Of a stretch of DNA of 31,852 nucleotides, positions 1-10,400 are shown piece after piece. Numbering within the stretch: position 1 is the first letter of the stretch; each line of letters opens with the position of its first letter. Position numbers and translations under genes: made by a program. Origin of the DNA: a virus. The stretch is from IMG/VR virus record IMGVR_UViG_3300037508_001776, positions 1 to 31,852 of that record; one strand, given 5' to 3'. The notes under the pieces were generated by a model, which saw only the letters and a program-made list of their open reading frames with translations, was not told the DNA's origin and made no database searches.

Positions 1-2428
1 CTTTACTTGCGCCAAGATTGCTACCATAAACAACAATAGCGTCATCTTTAAGATTCTCGTAGTTTCCGAGCATCTCTATCATGACATTTCCTGTAATAGT
101 TGACTGTGCTGCAGCATCTACAATACCTCTTCCAGCCATTGTAGCTTTAGCATTTCCACCTTCTCGGCTCTTAGGATTATCCCAAGCTTTACCATGTATG
201 TTGTAATTAGTTCTCCAGGAATCTTCGTTGTTCGTGATAGATGTCAAAGCAAACTCGTATGCTTTTTGGTAAGCTGTTTTCTGTATAACACCTACATCTT
301 GGAGACCTTTTGTCTGCGCGTTAAAGAAATCGTAGCTGCTTTTTTCATACTGATCATTGCTCATCGGCTGACCTTTTACGTTCAGACGAGGAACTTTGTA
401 ACTGACGGTACCTGTAGGTCCAGTCATCGATATTTCTGACTCAAACTTGTCTTGATTTTGCTGGGCCCATTGACTAGCTCTTTCTCTAAGACTATTATCT
501 GTTATTGAAGAAGTCTTAGGATAGAATCCATCTTTACTTAGTCCATCAAACATGAACTGGAAAGCATCGGCCTCAAGAGCATTACCTTTATTACGAAGCT
601 CGGCAACAGTAGCATTGGTAACAACGTCGCCTACTTCTTTCTTGTGCCACTTATCGAACGTTCCATAAAACTGACGAGTCTCATTAAGCTTCTGGTCAAT
701 CTGGTTGATCTTAGGTTGAATACCGGAAGTCCAGTCTTTGTTGATAGCACCTAAAGCAGAGTTAGGATCTGCATAAGGATTAAGCGCCTCATACATATTC
801 ACCATGATAGAACCATCCTCTAAGGCCTTATTAAACTTAGCCATCTCTGCAGGATCATTCTTGATGAACTTTGCAGGATCAATTCCACTCTTACTTCCCC
901 GGAAAGCTTTTAAAAGCATGTAGCTTAAATCACCATAGCTAGCAGATCCGTTAGCATAAGCCTCTTGAGCTGCTGTAAGAATAGTGATAACCTTTTCTTT
1001 CTTAGCACCATCAATCTCTGCAGCAAGCTTATTCTTTTGCTCTACGTTTACATTATGAGAGCGAAGTTTTTCTTGAACATCTGTAGCGGACCACCCGCTC
1101 TTGTCTACACTTGGTATAAGATTTCCACCGGCACCAACAAGCTTTTTCATCGCTTCTTCTCGAACACGATCTTCACGTTCCCATTCCATCTGCTTCATCT
1201 GAAGCTGGAATGCTTGGTCCATTTGTTTCATTGAACGCTGGAAGGCTTGATCTTTTGCTTGCAAAGCATAAGGATTAGCCTTAATCTCCATCTCAGACGT
1301 AAGAGAAGCATAAGCGCTTGCAGCATTAAGAGAAGCTCCCTTAAGCATATTCAATCCTACAAGACCATCGATCTGGTCAACAACGAAACGAATGTTGTCT
1401 CTGTTATAACCAAGAGCTTCTAGTTTGTTATAGGCATCATCATATACCTGTTTGGTCTGAACTGCAACCGCATGCTCATCCTTTACATCCTTCCACTGGT
1501 TAGCAAAATTCATGGTAGGAATGTAGCCGTTTTGCTTAATGTAACGATCGATCTTCTCGCTTTCGTTACGTGCTGCATCAGCTACTTGATCAGCTTCTTC
1601 TTTACCTCTTTCCACTACAGGACGAGTAGAAGAATACATCTGTGCCACGTAAGCAAGGTTTGCTTCATTCTCATCACCATAGTTGGCTAGATTTTGATTC
1701 ACCCAATCCTTACGTTGTACATATGCGCTGGTCTTATAGTAATCCATCATCTTTGGATCACTACCAAATTTGGATACGAAGTACTCTGCAAGAGGCTGAA
1801 CCATCTTAGAACCATTCTTAGTGGTAACAATCCAGTCGCCTTTTACTTCATCATACTTTATAGAGAATCCCGATTCCTTAGCTGCTTTCATGGCTTTTCC
1901 CATGAGATCTTGCGCTGGAACAAAGGATGCATTAGCAAAACTTAAGGCCTCTTTATCTGAAGCCATCTTAAACTCTTGTGCGCGATAATCAAGAGCTTTT
2001 ACTCCACCTTCCCACCAAGATCCTCCACACTTTTCCGGGTCCACACAATCTTTGAAAGATTCTGCACGAGAGTGTTCGCTCATATAGTTCTTAGTCCAAA
2101 GCATATCTTTCACCATGTCTTTGTCCTCATAGAATCCTTTGAACACATTCAAGGCAGCATCTTGATTTTGCTGCAGGGATAAGTCCATTCCTGACATCCT
2201 TTGAATGTCCTGGTCGATCGCTTTAAAGAATTCTTCACGACGCTTGATGTTTTGATCACGAAGCATCGGTGAGTTCAGTAGTGTACCATATACACTGCTC
2301 AATTGCTTGTGAGCTGCGTCATATCGACTTTGCTTAGTCTGGAGAACATTAGACAGGAAATTGTAGTCCGGCTGGAAGGGCTGGATTACGGGTAAATAGT
2401 CAGTGACTCCTTGAATGTATGTTGCCAT
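1..2428 (-). CDS. Large internal virion (cargo-type) protein, partial
   Basis: An open frame starts at ATG 2428 and runs off the left edge without a stop, giving at least 809 residues with the C-terminus missing. It begins MATYIQGVTDYLPVIQPFQP and is hydrophilic and mostly helical in composition, rich in K, E, Q, A and Y, with a coiled-coil-like stretch (alternating MDQAF/MKQMD/MEWERE) in its middle. I see no signal peptide, membrane segment or catalytic motif. Long proteins of this style follow the tail-hub gene in crAss-like phages, where several are internal proteins ejected with the DNA; assigning that role here rests on gene order and on my recollection of the N-terminal style. It has its own promoter-like element (2438-2457) behind a double inverted repeat, so it may be expressed separately from the two genes before it. 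Existence of the gene is certain; its role is moderately supported. Confidence 0.8.
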   Translation of the reverse strand, partial: MATYIQGVTDYLPVIQPFQPDYNFLSNVLQTKQSRYDAAHKQLSSVYGTLLNSPMLRDQNIKRREEFFKAIDQDIQRMSGMDLSLQQNQDAALNVFKGFYEDKDMVKDMLWTKNYMSEHSRAESFKDCVDPEKCGGSWWEGGVKALDYRAQEFKMASDKEALSFANASFVPAQDLMGKAMKAAKESGFSIKYDEVKGDWIVTTKNGSKMVQPLAEYFVSKFGSDPKMMDYYKTSAYVQRKDWVNQNLANYGDENEANLAYVAQMYSSTRPVVERGKEEADQVADAARNESEKIDRYIKQNGYIPTMNFANQWKDVKDEHAVAVQTKQVYDDAYNKLEALGYNRDNIRFVVDQIDGLVGLNMLKGASLNAASAYASLTSEMEIKANPYALQAKDQAFQRSMKQMDQAFQLQMKQMEWEREDRVREEAMKKLVGAGGNLIPSVDKSGWSATDVQEKLRSHNVNVEQKNKLAAEIDGAKKEKVITILTAAQEAYANGSASYGDLSYMLLKAFRGSKSGIDPAKFIKNDPAEMAKFNKALEDGSIMVNMYEALNPYADPNSALGAINKDWTSGIQPKINQIDQKLNETRQFYGTFDKWHKKEVGDVVTNATVAELRNKGNALEADAFQFMFDGLSKDGFYPKTSSITDNSLRERASQWAQQNQDKFESEISMTGPTGTVSYKVPRLNVKGQPMSNDQYEKSSYDFFNAQTKGLQDVGVIQKTAYQKAYEFALTSITNNEDSWRTNYNIHGKAWDNPKSREGGNAKATMAGRGIVDAAAQSTITGNVMIEMLGNYENLKDDAIVVYGSNLGASK

Positions 2429-2437
2429 ATTACGCGC

Positions 2438-2457
2438 TAAAATTACACAAAAATCTT
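2438..2457 (-). promoter_or_regulatory. Promoter-like element (phage motif, copy 4)
   Basis: The minus strand reads AAGATTTTTGTGTAATTTTA, ten bases before the ATG at 2428. It matches the T-rich block followed by a TATATTATA-like block found upstream of four other transcription units here (18305, 14831, 22561, 28341), but it is the most divergent copy. Its place, after an inverted repeat and before a new large gene, supports a promoter. Confidence 0.45.
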
Positions 2458-2459
2458 AT

Positions 2460-2485
2460 AGGTTTAGTAAACCTGTGAGGTTTAC
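2460..2485. repeat. Alternating inverted repeat (two mutually exclusive hairpins)
   Basis: The plus strand holds AGGTTTA, G, TAAACCT, GTG, AGGTTTA, C in a row. The middle arm can pair perfectly with either flank: 7 bp with a one-base centre (2460-2474), or 8 bp with a three-base loop (2467-2485). It lies between the stop of the preceding gene and promoter-like copy 4. It could be a weak terminator without a long U tract, or a protein-binding operator. A related AGGTTTAGTGACC sequence lies upstream of promoter copy 3 at 14876-14888. Confidence 0.5.
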
Positions 2486-2490
2486 ACTTT

Positions 2491-4944
2491 TTACATCTGT
2501 CCTTGAGAAGCCATCAGCATCTTCAGGTAATTCATATCAGCATTACCTTCACCGGCAGTTCCCTGTCCCATATCAGACTTCACCAGATTCCAGATAGTAT
2601 TATCGTCAACACCAGGTAGCTGATGACGATATGTTTTGTACTTGTTCAGAGCAGCTTCTTGACTGCTAGGATCAGTAGGAGTAACAGGACGACCTTTAGT
2701 AAACTCAATTCCGCCTCCCCATTCCGGATGCACTGCATACTGAGGGAAGAGCTGGTTCAGGTTATAGGTCATCTCCTTGTTTGTGATAGCATCAATGTAA
2801 GCTTGACGAAGATTCTGGCGAGCAAGGTTCTTCGCATTATCAAACTGTTGATTGGCGATCACATTCTTATCATAAAGCTGGGTAGCTAAACCTGCACGGT
2901 TTTGAGCTGCTTGATTCATGATATTAGCCTTGGCCATTTCAACATTGTTAACTGTGCCAACATTCATGTTTGCATAACGACTAAGGATATCTGCAGCATT
3001 CTTAGCAGCCTGACCTTGGATCTGAGAGCTTCTTGAAGAAAGAGCTTTTGGTCCGGAGAAAGCTGCCAGGTTTTGCGCCATGATATTTGCTTGTTCAGCA
3101 TTAGCTGCAAGCTCTCGATTAGGATCAGCAAGCACTGCATCTGGTAAATAAACAGCTGGAGTAGCTTGCCAAGGCATGTACTTTTTAACACGCATAGCAT
3201 CGCCAAAGGCTCCTGCTGTACGAATAATATCTTGAAGCCACCAAGGAGCATTTTTCTCTTCTACATATTCAGGCCCCATGTGTTTTATAGCCTGCTGCTT
3301 CTTCTGCTCTTCTTCTGTTTCCGGGACAAGATTTTCCCCGATCTCATTGAGATCAATACCGGCCATCTGACCAGTTGTAGTGTTGGTGTAATAGGTATCG
3401 ATCTTAGAGATCTGTTTACCTACGTCAACACCCTCCTCATCTTTTACTCCCTGGAAATTTATGTTGAAAGGCTTAAGTGTAGCCTTCAGATTTTCATCCT
3501 CGATTTTACCGGCATCGCGATCTTTAAGAAGATCTCGGTAACCAATATAGGCAGCTTGCTGAAAACCTACTGATTTTTTATCTTTTGGTCCACCCACACC
3601 AATTTTAGCAAACATATCATCCAAACTTGTGTAAGGAACCTTGTCCTTACATTTGTCTAGTCTCTTACCGGTAGTATTATCAAAGCAGTCATAACTGATG
3701 CCTTCATTTGCCATAAGGTATCCAGTCTTTACGTTACGAGTCTGCATCTCGATGAACTGATTAGCCAGACCCTGTGGTCCTAGTTCCTCGAGTTCTTTTT
3801 CGGAGAAGCCCATGTCACGTCCGCGATTCTTCTTATCCTTTACAGCAGCCATTGTCCGGTCATAAAGAGCTTGTTGAACAGCAGGATCCGAGAATCTGTC
3901 TTGAATCAACTGAACATGCTTTTGCTCATCGATCTGAGATTGTTTGGTGCCTACACTGTAATACTTACCATCTGAACCCTGAGTATACACTGGTTTACCT
4001 TGGGATTCTTTGTAAGCCTTATCACGAGCAGCAATGTACTCTTCTTCGGTTTTATAATCGCTACGCTTTATAACTAGAGCGTCTTTCGGTATTTCTTGTT
4101 TCTTGGTAACTGTAGTACTTTGCGTAACATTAACTTGAGGCTGTTGTTCTACAGGGTATCCGTAACCATAACCTGGATTCATCGGATACATAAATCCACC
4201 AGCTGGCGGAATAATACGTACGCGATGGCGTCCCAGTTGAGCCTTTGGTAAAACTTCCTTACCATAACGAGCCATATCTCCTTCACCAGATTCATCCTTT
4301 TCACCTTGTGTTTGCACAAAGTCTTCTGGGTTCATACCCATGTTTTCGAGGTAGGGCATCGCAATCTGCGGAATTCCTTGAGGAAAGCCCTTCAGAGATT
4401 CTTGAGCGAGAGCAAGCTTACCGAGCTTGAGATTGTAATTAGCAATCATCATCTCAGCAGTCTCACGCTGTAAATCGTCAGAATCCGGATCTGCAAGTAC
4501 TTTTCTGTACTCGTTTATGTCGTACTGTTTAGCAATATCGGCAGGAGTGAATCCTCCGCGTTTCTCCTTTTTACCAAACATCTTCAAGATGTCCTCATTC
4601 TTTATCTTCATGCTTTTATCACGAGAGAAGATGAAAGAATCAGGAGGAAGATTAAGGGGGGTGCCTCCTTCAGAGTGACGCTTCCCGCCAATTTTAAAAT
4701 GCTGCGGAATACCATCATGATTAAGATCCGTTACCACGGTCTCACCTTTTTCTGCTTCCAAGTTGGCATTGTCCCAATCTGTAGGCTCAAGAACTTTTTT
4801 CACCGAAACATTCGGCGCAGAAAATTCTCCAGCCTGGATTGGCCAGTTCAGCTGATTAGCATTAAACCCTAATCCTGCTGTCAATTTTGTCTCCAGCCCA
4901 GACTGAGCTTTAGGCATGGCTACTATTTTTACGCGTCTCTTCAT
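2491..4944 (-). CDS. Large internal virion (cargo-type) protein with KRHSEGG segment
   Basis: 817 residues from ATG 4944. A TTG nine bases upstream (4953) would add three residues, but the ATG follows the previous gene's TAA after a single base, so I prefer it. The start is basic (MKRRVKIVAMPKAQ). Residues 73-78 form a DLNHDG loop of the calcium-binding EF/dockerin type, followed by HFKIGGKRHSEGGTPLNLPP. A Pro/Tyr/Gly/Gln linker lies near residue 245-275, and the C-terminal third is rich in Asn, Ala and Gln with long helices. There is no signal peptide or enzyme motif. The KIGGKRHSEGG segment is one I associate with crAss-like virion proteins. It follows an 821-residue gene in the same operon and precedes another giant gene, the usual site of internal ejected proteins. 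The role is inferred from context. Confidence 0.8.
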   Translation of the reverse strand: MKRRVKIVAMPKAQSGLETKLTAGLGFNANQLNWPIQAGEFSAPNVSVKKVLEPTDWDNANLEAEKGETVVTDLNHDGIPQHFKIGGKRHSEGGTPLNLPPDSFIFSRDKSMKIKNEDILKMFGKKEKRGGFTPADIAKQYDINEYRKVLADPDSDDLQRETAEMMIANYNLKLGKLALAQESLKGFPQGIPQIAMPYLENMGMNPEDFVQTQGEKDESGEGDMARYGKEVLPKAQLGRHRVRIIPPAGGFMYPMNPGYGYGYPVEQQPQVNVTQSTTVTKKQEIPKDALVIKRSDYKTEEEYIAARDKAYKESQGKPVYTQGSDGKYYSVGTKQSQIDEQKHVQLIQDRFSDPAVQQALYDRTMAAVKDKKNRGRDMGFSEKELEELGPQGLANQFIEMQTRNVKTGYLMANEGISYDCFDNTTGKRLDKCKDKVPYTSLDDMFAKIGVGGPKDKKSVGFQQAAYIGYRDLLKDRDAGKIEDENLKATLKPFNINFQGVKDEEGVDVGKQISKIDTYYTNTTTGQMAGIDLNEIGENLVPETEEEQKKQQAIKHMGPEYVEEKNAPWWLQDIIRTAGAFGDAMRVKKYMPWQATPAVYLPDAVLADPNRELAANAEQANIMAQNLAAFSGPKALSSRSSQIQGQAAKNAADILSRYANMNVGTVNNVEMAKANIMNQAAQNRAGLATQLYDKNVIANQQFDNAKNLARQNLRQAYIDAITNKEMTYNLNQLFPQYAVHPEWGGGIEFTKGRPVTPTDPSSQEAALNKYKTYRHQLPGVDDNTIWNLVKSDMGQGTAGEGNADMNYLKMLMASQGQM

Positions 4945-4945
4945 G

Positions 4946-7411
4946 TTAGTCAAGGAATTCTACACGACCTCCCATGGCCATGAATTGTTTGATTTCTTCG
5001 TCTGTCATATAAGTTTCAGTAGCTCCACCTTGAGCCATGAAAGCTCCCCCATATTTACCCTGGTAATATGCATCACCACGGTTTCCTTGGAACTGACCCA
5101 TTGCCCATGGTTCTACTTTTACTCCGATCTGATCCGGCATTAAGGTGTCTGTACCATACACATCTTTTGTATGATCACCTTTGTCCATCTGCATTGCATA
5201 GTAATTAGCATCTGCGCCTTGTTTTGAACGCATCCACTCTTCCATAGCTTTTTTCTCACTGCGATTAGCACCAAGAACATTACCAAGAAGATTAGCGCCG
5301 GCATATTCAGCTCCTACCATCCAATCTGCAGTACCCGGAGCAAAGCCCATCTTACGCTTTTCTACAGTATTGAATCCCCATTCAAGAGGACCAGCTGTAT
5401 TTAAACCGGGTTCTGTACCACCATTTGCAAACATGTTCAATCCTCCATACTTGTTCCAACCTTCTGGAGCAGTCATCATATTAGGCTCCGCATAAGGAAT
5501 TCCAGACTGAGGAGCTGGAACCACAGCAGGAACATTAGGATTCATCATCTGAAGATCTTGGTTGATCTTACCTTGCATGAATTGTTCCTTATTCACAGGA
5601 GTAGATCCTATCTGTAGGAAATCGTATCCACCTTGCTGATCGGTTGTTGTAGGGTAATTGCTGAAGTTGCTCTGAGTATTCTGAGCCGGATTCTGAGAAA
5701 CCGGTTGAATATTTTGCTGCTGTTGTTGAGAGGGACTTGTAACACCAGGATTTTGACCAGGCATCATAGAAAACTTAACGCTTGTTTGAACACGTCTTGG
5801 ACCAAGCCATTTGCCGAGTAAGCCGCGTTTAACATCCTGGCTTATCTCAGCATTTACTCCGCGATCAGCCCAGTACTTTTGATACTCTTTCATTTGATCT
5901 TCTGTCATCTGACCAGAAGTTGCAGGAGCACCTGACATCATTCCTGCGTATTGTTGAGGCACACCATAGGTAGTTGGTACATTACTCCAGCCTTTGAATT
6001 TAGTCTTGTAGTAAGGACCCATAGGATTCATAGGAAAGTATCCTTGCATTCCTTGACCGCGGTAATAAGAAACCGGTTGACCATATCCATAACCTTGAGG
6101 ATATCCATACTGTTGCTGTTGTTGACCAAACTTTTCTTGGAAGTACTTCTCAAGATCTTCCTTGGTCAAATAAGAAGGAGTGTTTGCAGGAGCAGCATTA
6201 GAACCTCCTTCATCAAATGCTCTCATGTTGCCAAGCATGTTAGCAGTTTGTCCCCAGAAGTTCTGGTTGATCATCTGACCACGCTCGTTCATTTGATCCA
6301 TCATCTGGTTAGCATAGTTCAACTTGTCTTGATTAGCGTAGTTGAAGTTGTTACCACCCATATCGAATATCTCTTGCTCTACTTCGTTCTGTAAAGCACT
6401 CATGGTATTATCAGCCAAGAAAGCCTTGAAAGCATTATTGTTGCTATCAAGAACGTTGTCCATATTGTACCCTTGAGGAGACTCTCCACCATCAGCTTTG
6501 CGAATCTTGTGCATAGCTTTAGCGAAAGCAGCTCTTTTGCGAATTGTAGGATCCGGTGAATTCAGCCCTCTCTGAATACACGCTTCAGTTACTTTACCAC
6601 CACAATATTCAGTGAAAGCTCCTTTAGTACCTTTAGCTTTCATCTTCTTGTTAGCAGCCTGGATCCAGTTTCCACCTTTCTTGTACATTTCAAGCATGTC
6701 ATCATCAGCTTCGTTCATTCCCACATTGCCACCATATTGTGTAGCAGGGAAATTTCCGTAGCCGAAAATAGATCCACCTTGATCCATATGTGCACCACCA
6801 CATTCAAAGCAAGGCATTCCTCCTTGTTTGAACTTAGGATCCCATGGGAATCCGCTGAAGAAGTGTGCAGCATCTGGCTGTTGAGGAAAAGCAATCATGT
6901 TGGTGTTCATACCACCATGCATATAAAATCCTACTGGAGAGTTTGGCACATAACCTCTCTCATAAAATTGTTGAGCTGTAGGTTGCTGAGGGAACCCTAA
7001 CTCCTTAGTACTTATGTTCTTTTTCATAGGCTTGTCGTTTTCTCCTCCTTCGAGGAAAGGCTTAAAATATTTCTTACCAGACGGGCCGAAGATCATCTCG
7101 TTTCTCTTGAAGAGAATCTCGTTGATACTCGACTGTATGTTCTTTGATGTTTTTCCCTTAGGTTGACGTTTAAGTGCACCGCCTCGTTTATACTCCTCTA
7201 CCGGAATATCAGTTATACCCATCTCTTTGTATGCAAGATAACGGTGATGCCCGTCTTTAATGGCTGGACCATTCTTGCTGTTTTCTACTTGGATAGGTTC
7301 GATGTAATCACCTCTCATGATAGCTTGTTTAAGACTATCAATAGTCTTGCGATCCTTACCCGCTAAATTCTGGGTAGGAATAAGAGCTGATATGTGGGCA
7401 ATATTCATCAT
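4946..7411 (-). CDS. ParB-like N-domain fused to Gly/Gln-rich virion protein
   Basis: 821 residues. The ATG overlaps the stop of the 1694-residue gene by one base (TAATG), implying coupled translation; a second ATG follows at once. Residues 1-75 resemble the N-terminal ParB/sulfiredoxin-like fold: a loop (ALIPTQNL), a helix, EPIQVE, then IKDGHHRYLAYKEMGITDIP, whose GHHR at 54-57 sits where ParB-like nucleases/CTPases have G(H/D)RR or GHHR. The rest is low-complexity and structural in style: two FPQQP segments (about 140 and 176), roughly twenty GG doublets after a polar or basic residue, a CFECGG motif (201-206), a basic helical unit starting NWIQAANKK at 248, and Pro/Gln/Tyr-rich stretches. 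The C-terminus ends FMAMGGRVEFLD. It lies between the tail hub and another cargo-type gene, so it is probably a virion or ejected protein. Whether the ParB-like part still binds DNA or CTP cannot be judged here. Confidence 0.8.
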   Translation of the reverse strand: MMNIAHISALIPTQNLAGKDRKTIDSLKQAIMRGDYIEPIQVENSKNGPAIKDGHHRYLAYKEMGITDIPVEEYKRGGALKRQPKGKTSKNIQSSINEILFKRNEMIFGPSGKKYFKPFLEGGENDKPMKKNISTKELGFPQQPTAQQFYERGYVPNSPVGFYMHGGMNTNMIAFPQQPDAAHFFSGFPWDPKFKQGGMPCFECGGAHMDQGGSIFGYGNFPATQYGGNVGMNEADDDMLEMYKKGGNWIQAANKKMKAKGTKGAFTEYCGGKVTEACIQRGLNSPDPTIRKRAAFAKAMHKIRKADGGESPQGYNMDNVLDSNNNAFKAFLADNTMSALQNEVEQEIFDMGGNNFNYANQDKLNYANQMMDQMNERGQMINQNFWGQTANMLGNMRAFDEGGSNAAPANTPSYLTKEDLEKYFQEKFGQQQQQYGYPQGYGYGQPVSYYRGQGMQGYFPMNPMGPYYKTKFKGWSNVPTTYGVPQQYAGMMSGAPATSGQMTEDQMKEYQKYWADRGVNAEISQDVKRGLLGKWLGPRRVQTSVKFSMMPGQNPGVTSPSQQQQQNIQPVSQNPAQNTQSNFSNYPTTTDQQGGYDFLQIGSTPVNKEQFMQGKINQDLQMMNPNVPAVVPAPQSGIPYAEPNMMTAPEGWNKYGGLNMFANGGTEPGLNTAGPLEWGFNTVEKRKMGFAPGTADWMVGAEYAGANLLGNVLGANRSEKKAMEEWMRSKQGADANYYAMQMDKGDHTKDVYGTDTLMPDQIGVKVEPWAMGQFQGNRGDAYYQGKYGGAFMAQGGATETYMTDEEIKQFMAMGGRVEFLD

Positions 7412-10400
7412 TATCTAGGGGAAAGAAGGTTCTTGTTATTCGCAATCATCACCAGCATCTTTCTATCGCCAGAAACCCTTCTACGCAAAAGTACAAAATT
7501 TACGTAATGCCTGAACTTCTTACGTTGCAGAGGGTCCTTAGAATAGTTAAGATTATTCGGATTGAGGTTGCGCACATAACCGTTAGCTGCAGTATTCCAT
7601 ATCATCCTTTCAGCAAACGTACCAACGTTTGGTGTTGGAGGTGGATAAGGAGAACCGATCGGAAACTCGCCGCGAGAATCTGTGATATCCCAGAACTGGT
7701 TAAAGCGATACTTCTGTTCTTCTTTGCTGTACAGTATCTCGATAAACGTAGGGTTTACCTGAGGATATTGGACAATCATAGGAGCATTGTTCTTAGGTGT
7801 CAGATTAAGTCTCAGTAATCCTGAACACTGTTCTGTGTTATAGATAACAGCCTCATCGAAGTTGAAATCCAGAACGTGGAAACGATCGTGACAATTTTGA
7901 GCATAGCGATACACCTCCATGATATACTCAATGGAACGAAGACTGTTTACAGTCTGTACGGTGTGCACCATGTATTCCACCTCAAACGGATAATCCACAT
8001 CATAGTAGTTACAGTAGCTATCACAACGTAAGTTATGGATCCATATACCGTTTGCACGCGCAGGATTGGAATGATCATTCATGATCGTCATGAATGTATT
8101 CTTACCTGGTAAACAAAGATTAGGATGCCAGTCATGCCAGCTTAACCATGCGCCTGTTTTAGGATCAAAGCTTGCGGTCCAGGATGCATCCTCAAAATAG
8201 TTAGGATCTCCAAGCTTTATTGGCAACATCCCGTTTACAAGGAAGTTGTCTCTACCAGTATAAGTTACTGTAGTACCCGGAGGAAGATCTGTTCTGACTA
8301 TAAAGTCTCTCTTGCAGAAGTACACTATGTTATTCTCGTTATCGTAGATCGATTGACAACCGATACCAATAACGGGATTTTCCTTCAACTCGAAAGTAGG
8401 GAACTGCTCAAGAAGCTTATAAGGTAAATACTGAGCAAACCACCATTTGAGATCTTGCATAGAGATCTCTTTAAGACCTCCTTGCATGTTGAAGATCTTA
8501 CCTTGGTTTTGGCTAATCCAGTACACACCAACCGGCGTGTTGATTACGCTTAAACGATCTTGGCAAGATCCATACTCATACGGACGATCTGCATTCAGAA
8601 TATTCTGAAGAGGTTGAGAGAAGAGACCTCCGTCACCAATTGTAAGTTTTGTTCCAGCATCTGTCTGAAGCTGATCTACCCCTAAGAACTGCACAGGACT
8701 TTCTGTCTCAAAGAATATCATGGCACCGTTCTTATTAATCGGCTTAATGCATGTTACTCGAGATAGGAAGTCATAGTAGTTGTTGGCCAGGAAGAAGTAC
8801 CAGTTATCTCTCTTACCTTCAAATTGTGCAGGAAGAGAATAGATAACTCGATTAGGACTGTACTGATAACATGTCTCAGATAATAGAGGATCATAATCTC
8901 TAGTCTGAGTATTACCCCAGCCTACATAGTTCAGGTATGTGCGTGAAATACCCAAGCTTGGATCATACTTGTAGTAGTTTCCAGACTTGATTATAGCGGT
9001 ATCAAAAAGGGTCTTCTCATCTAGGATAGGGAAGTGCTTTTGCGAATCAAGTTCTCCCCAGTCACGAAGATCAACGTTAATCTCTGTTTCCACAAAGAAG
9101 TCCTTAACTCCAGAGTTGAACAGGTAGAAGTACGCATACTTTACCGCGAAGGTGAAGGATGCAAAAATACCAGATAAGCCAGAGTTATCGTAGCCATCAA
9201 GAGCAAACATCTGATTTGGCAAGAAGTTCACCCAGTTTGGTGGCCACAGTAAGTTAATCGGATTTGTCAAACCGGTTAACGCATCTGTAGATTCAAACTT
9301 CTGACTGTTTAACCAGTAACGTGGAAACGGAAGCATGCGATGAGACAAGTAGTCAAACTCGTATCCGTCTGGTTGATCATATAACCAGTCATAGAAGTAG
9401 AAGAATGTATTCTTCTCAGTGTAGCGGCCGATGTAAATATCGCCACCAAAAAGAACAGGCGAAGAAGTTTGAGCGGTTTCGTTTACACAAGTAGAAATAG
9501 GTACCTGAATGATACCATCTACCTGGCCATATTGATTACGCAGTCTTTGCTTATAGCCTACATAGTAACATGCAGAACTTGTGGCAAAGCCTCTCTTAGT
9601 AGGATTAAGTAGCTTTGGTGTTAACGGGTTCCACTGACCAATTTCTTCCAAGTTTGCTACAGGAGATGTAGCCAGCTGACGAGTATTATCAGTACCAGAT
9701 GGATAAGCGATATTAGCGTTTGTCTGTAAAACTACTGTATTTGAACGATACAAGTTGTTAATCCTGTAGTTAGTACCAAAGTCAGTAATCTGAGGACTCA
9801 CATAACTCTGTTCAACGATAGATCTTCTTCGATCACCAGGTGCTGGAGCCGGAGCAGAACTAGCATAAAGACATGAGGAGTTATACTTCAGAGCAAAATC
9901 TCTGAAGCGTATCATAGAGCGAATAAGCTCCATGGTAGCATCAAAGCCTTGAGACCAATATGAAACGAAAGTCGGGATACCTTGGGCAACACGCAGTACT
10001 AAAGGAATTTCATCATAAGCTCCTTGTACTGTCTCGTATGTTTTAGCAAATCCAAAGTTACCCGGGAAAGCTCCTGCTGTAGCTGCGGCAGTACCGATCG
10101 CTGAATAATACGCTCCGGTACCTACACCTAAAATATTTTGTAGAATCTGGGCACCACCGATATCATAGAAAGAGTTATCTACACCAGTAATAACTGGATT
10201 CATTACGTTTACTGCAGCTAAACCTGCGGCCCAAATGGGACCTGAAGCAAATGTCCAACCTTGGCTTCCTGCTCCAGCAGGGCCTGCAAAGATTCCTGTA
10301 TCAAGGAAAGGGCTATTTACCGGTAAAGATCTATGGATTCTGCGCTCACCATTCATAGCTACAGAAGCGATACCTATACCGGAAATAGCTGAGACCAAGA

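Noticed and set aside
5951-6394. 147-residue plus-strand frame
   Set aside because: It is antisense to the 821-residue gene, and all neighbouring real genes run on the minus strand with tight coupling.
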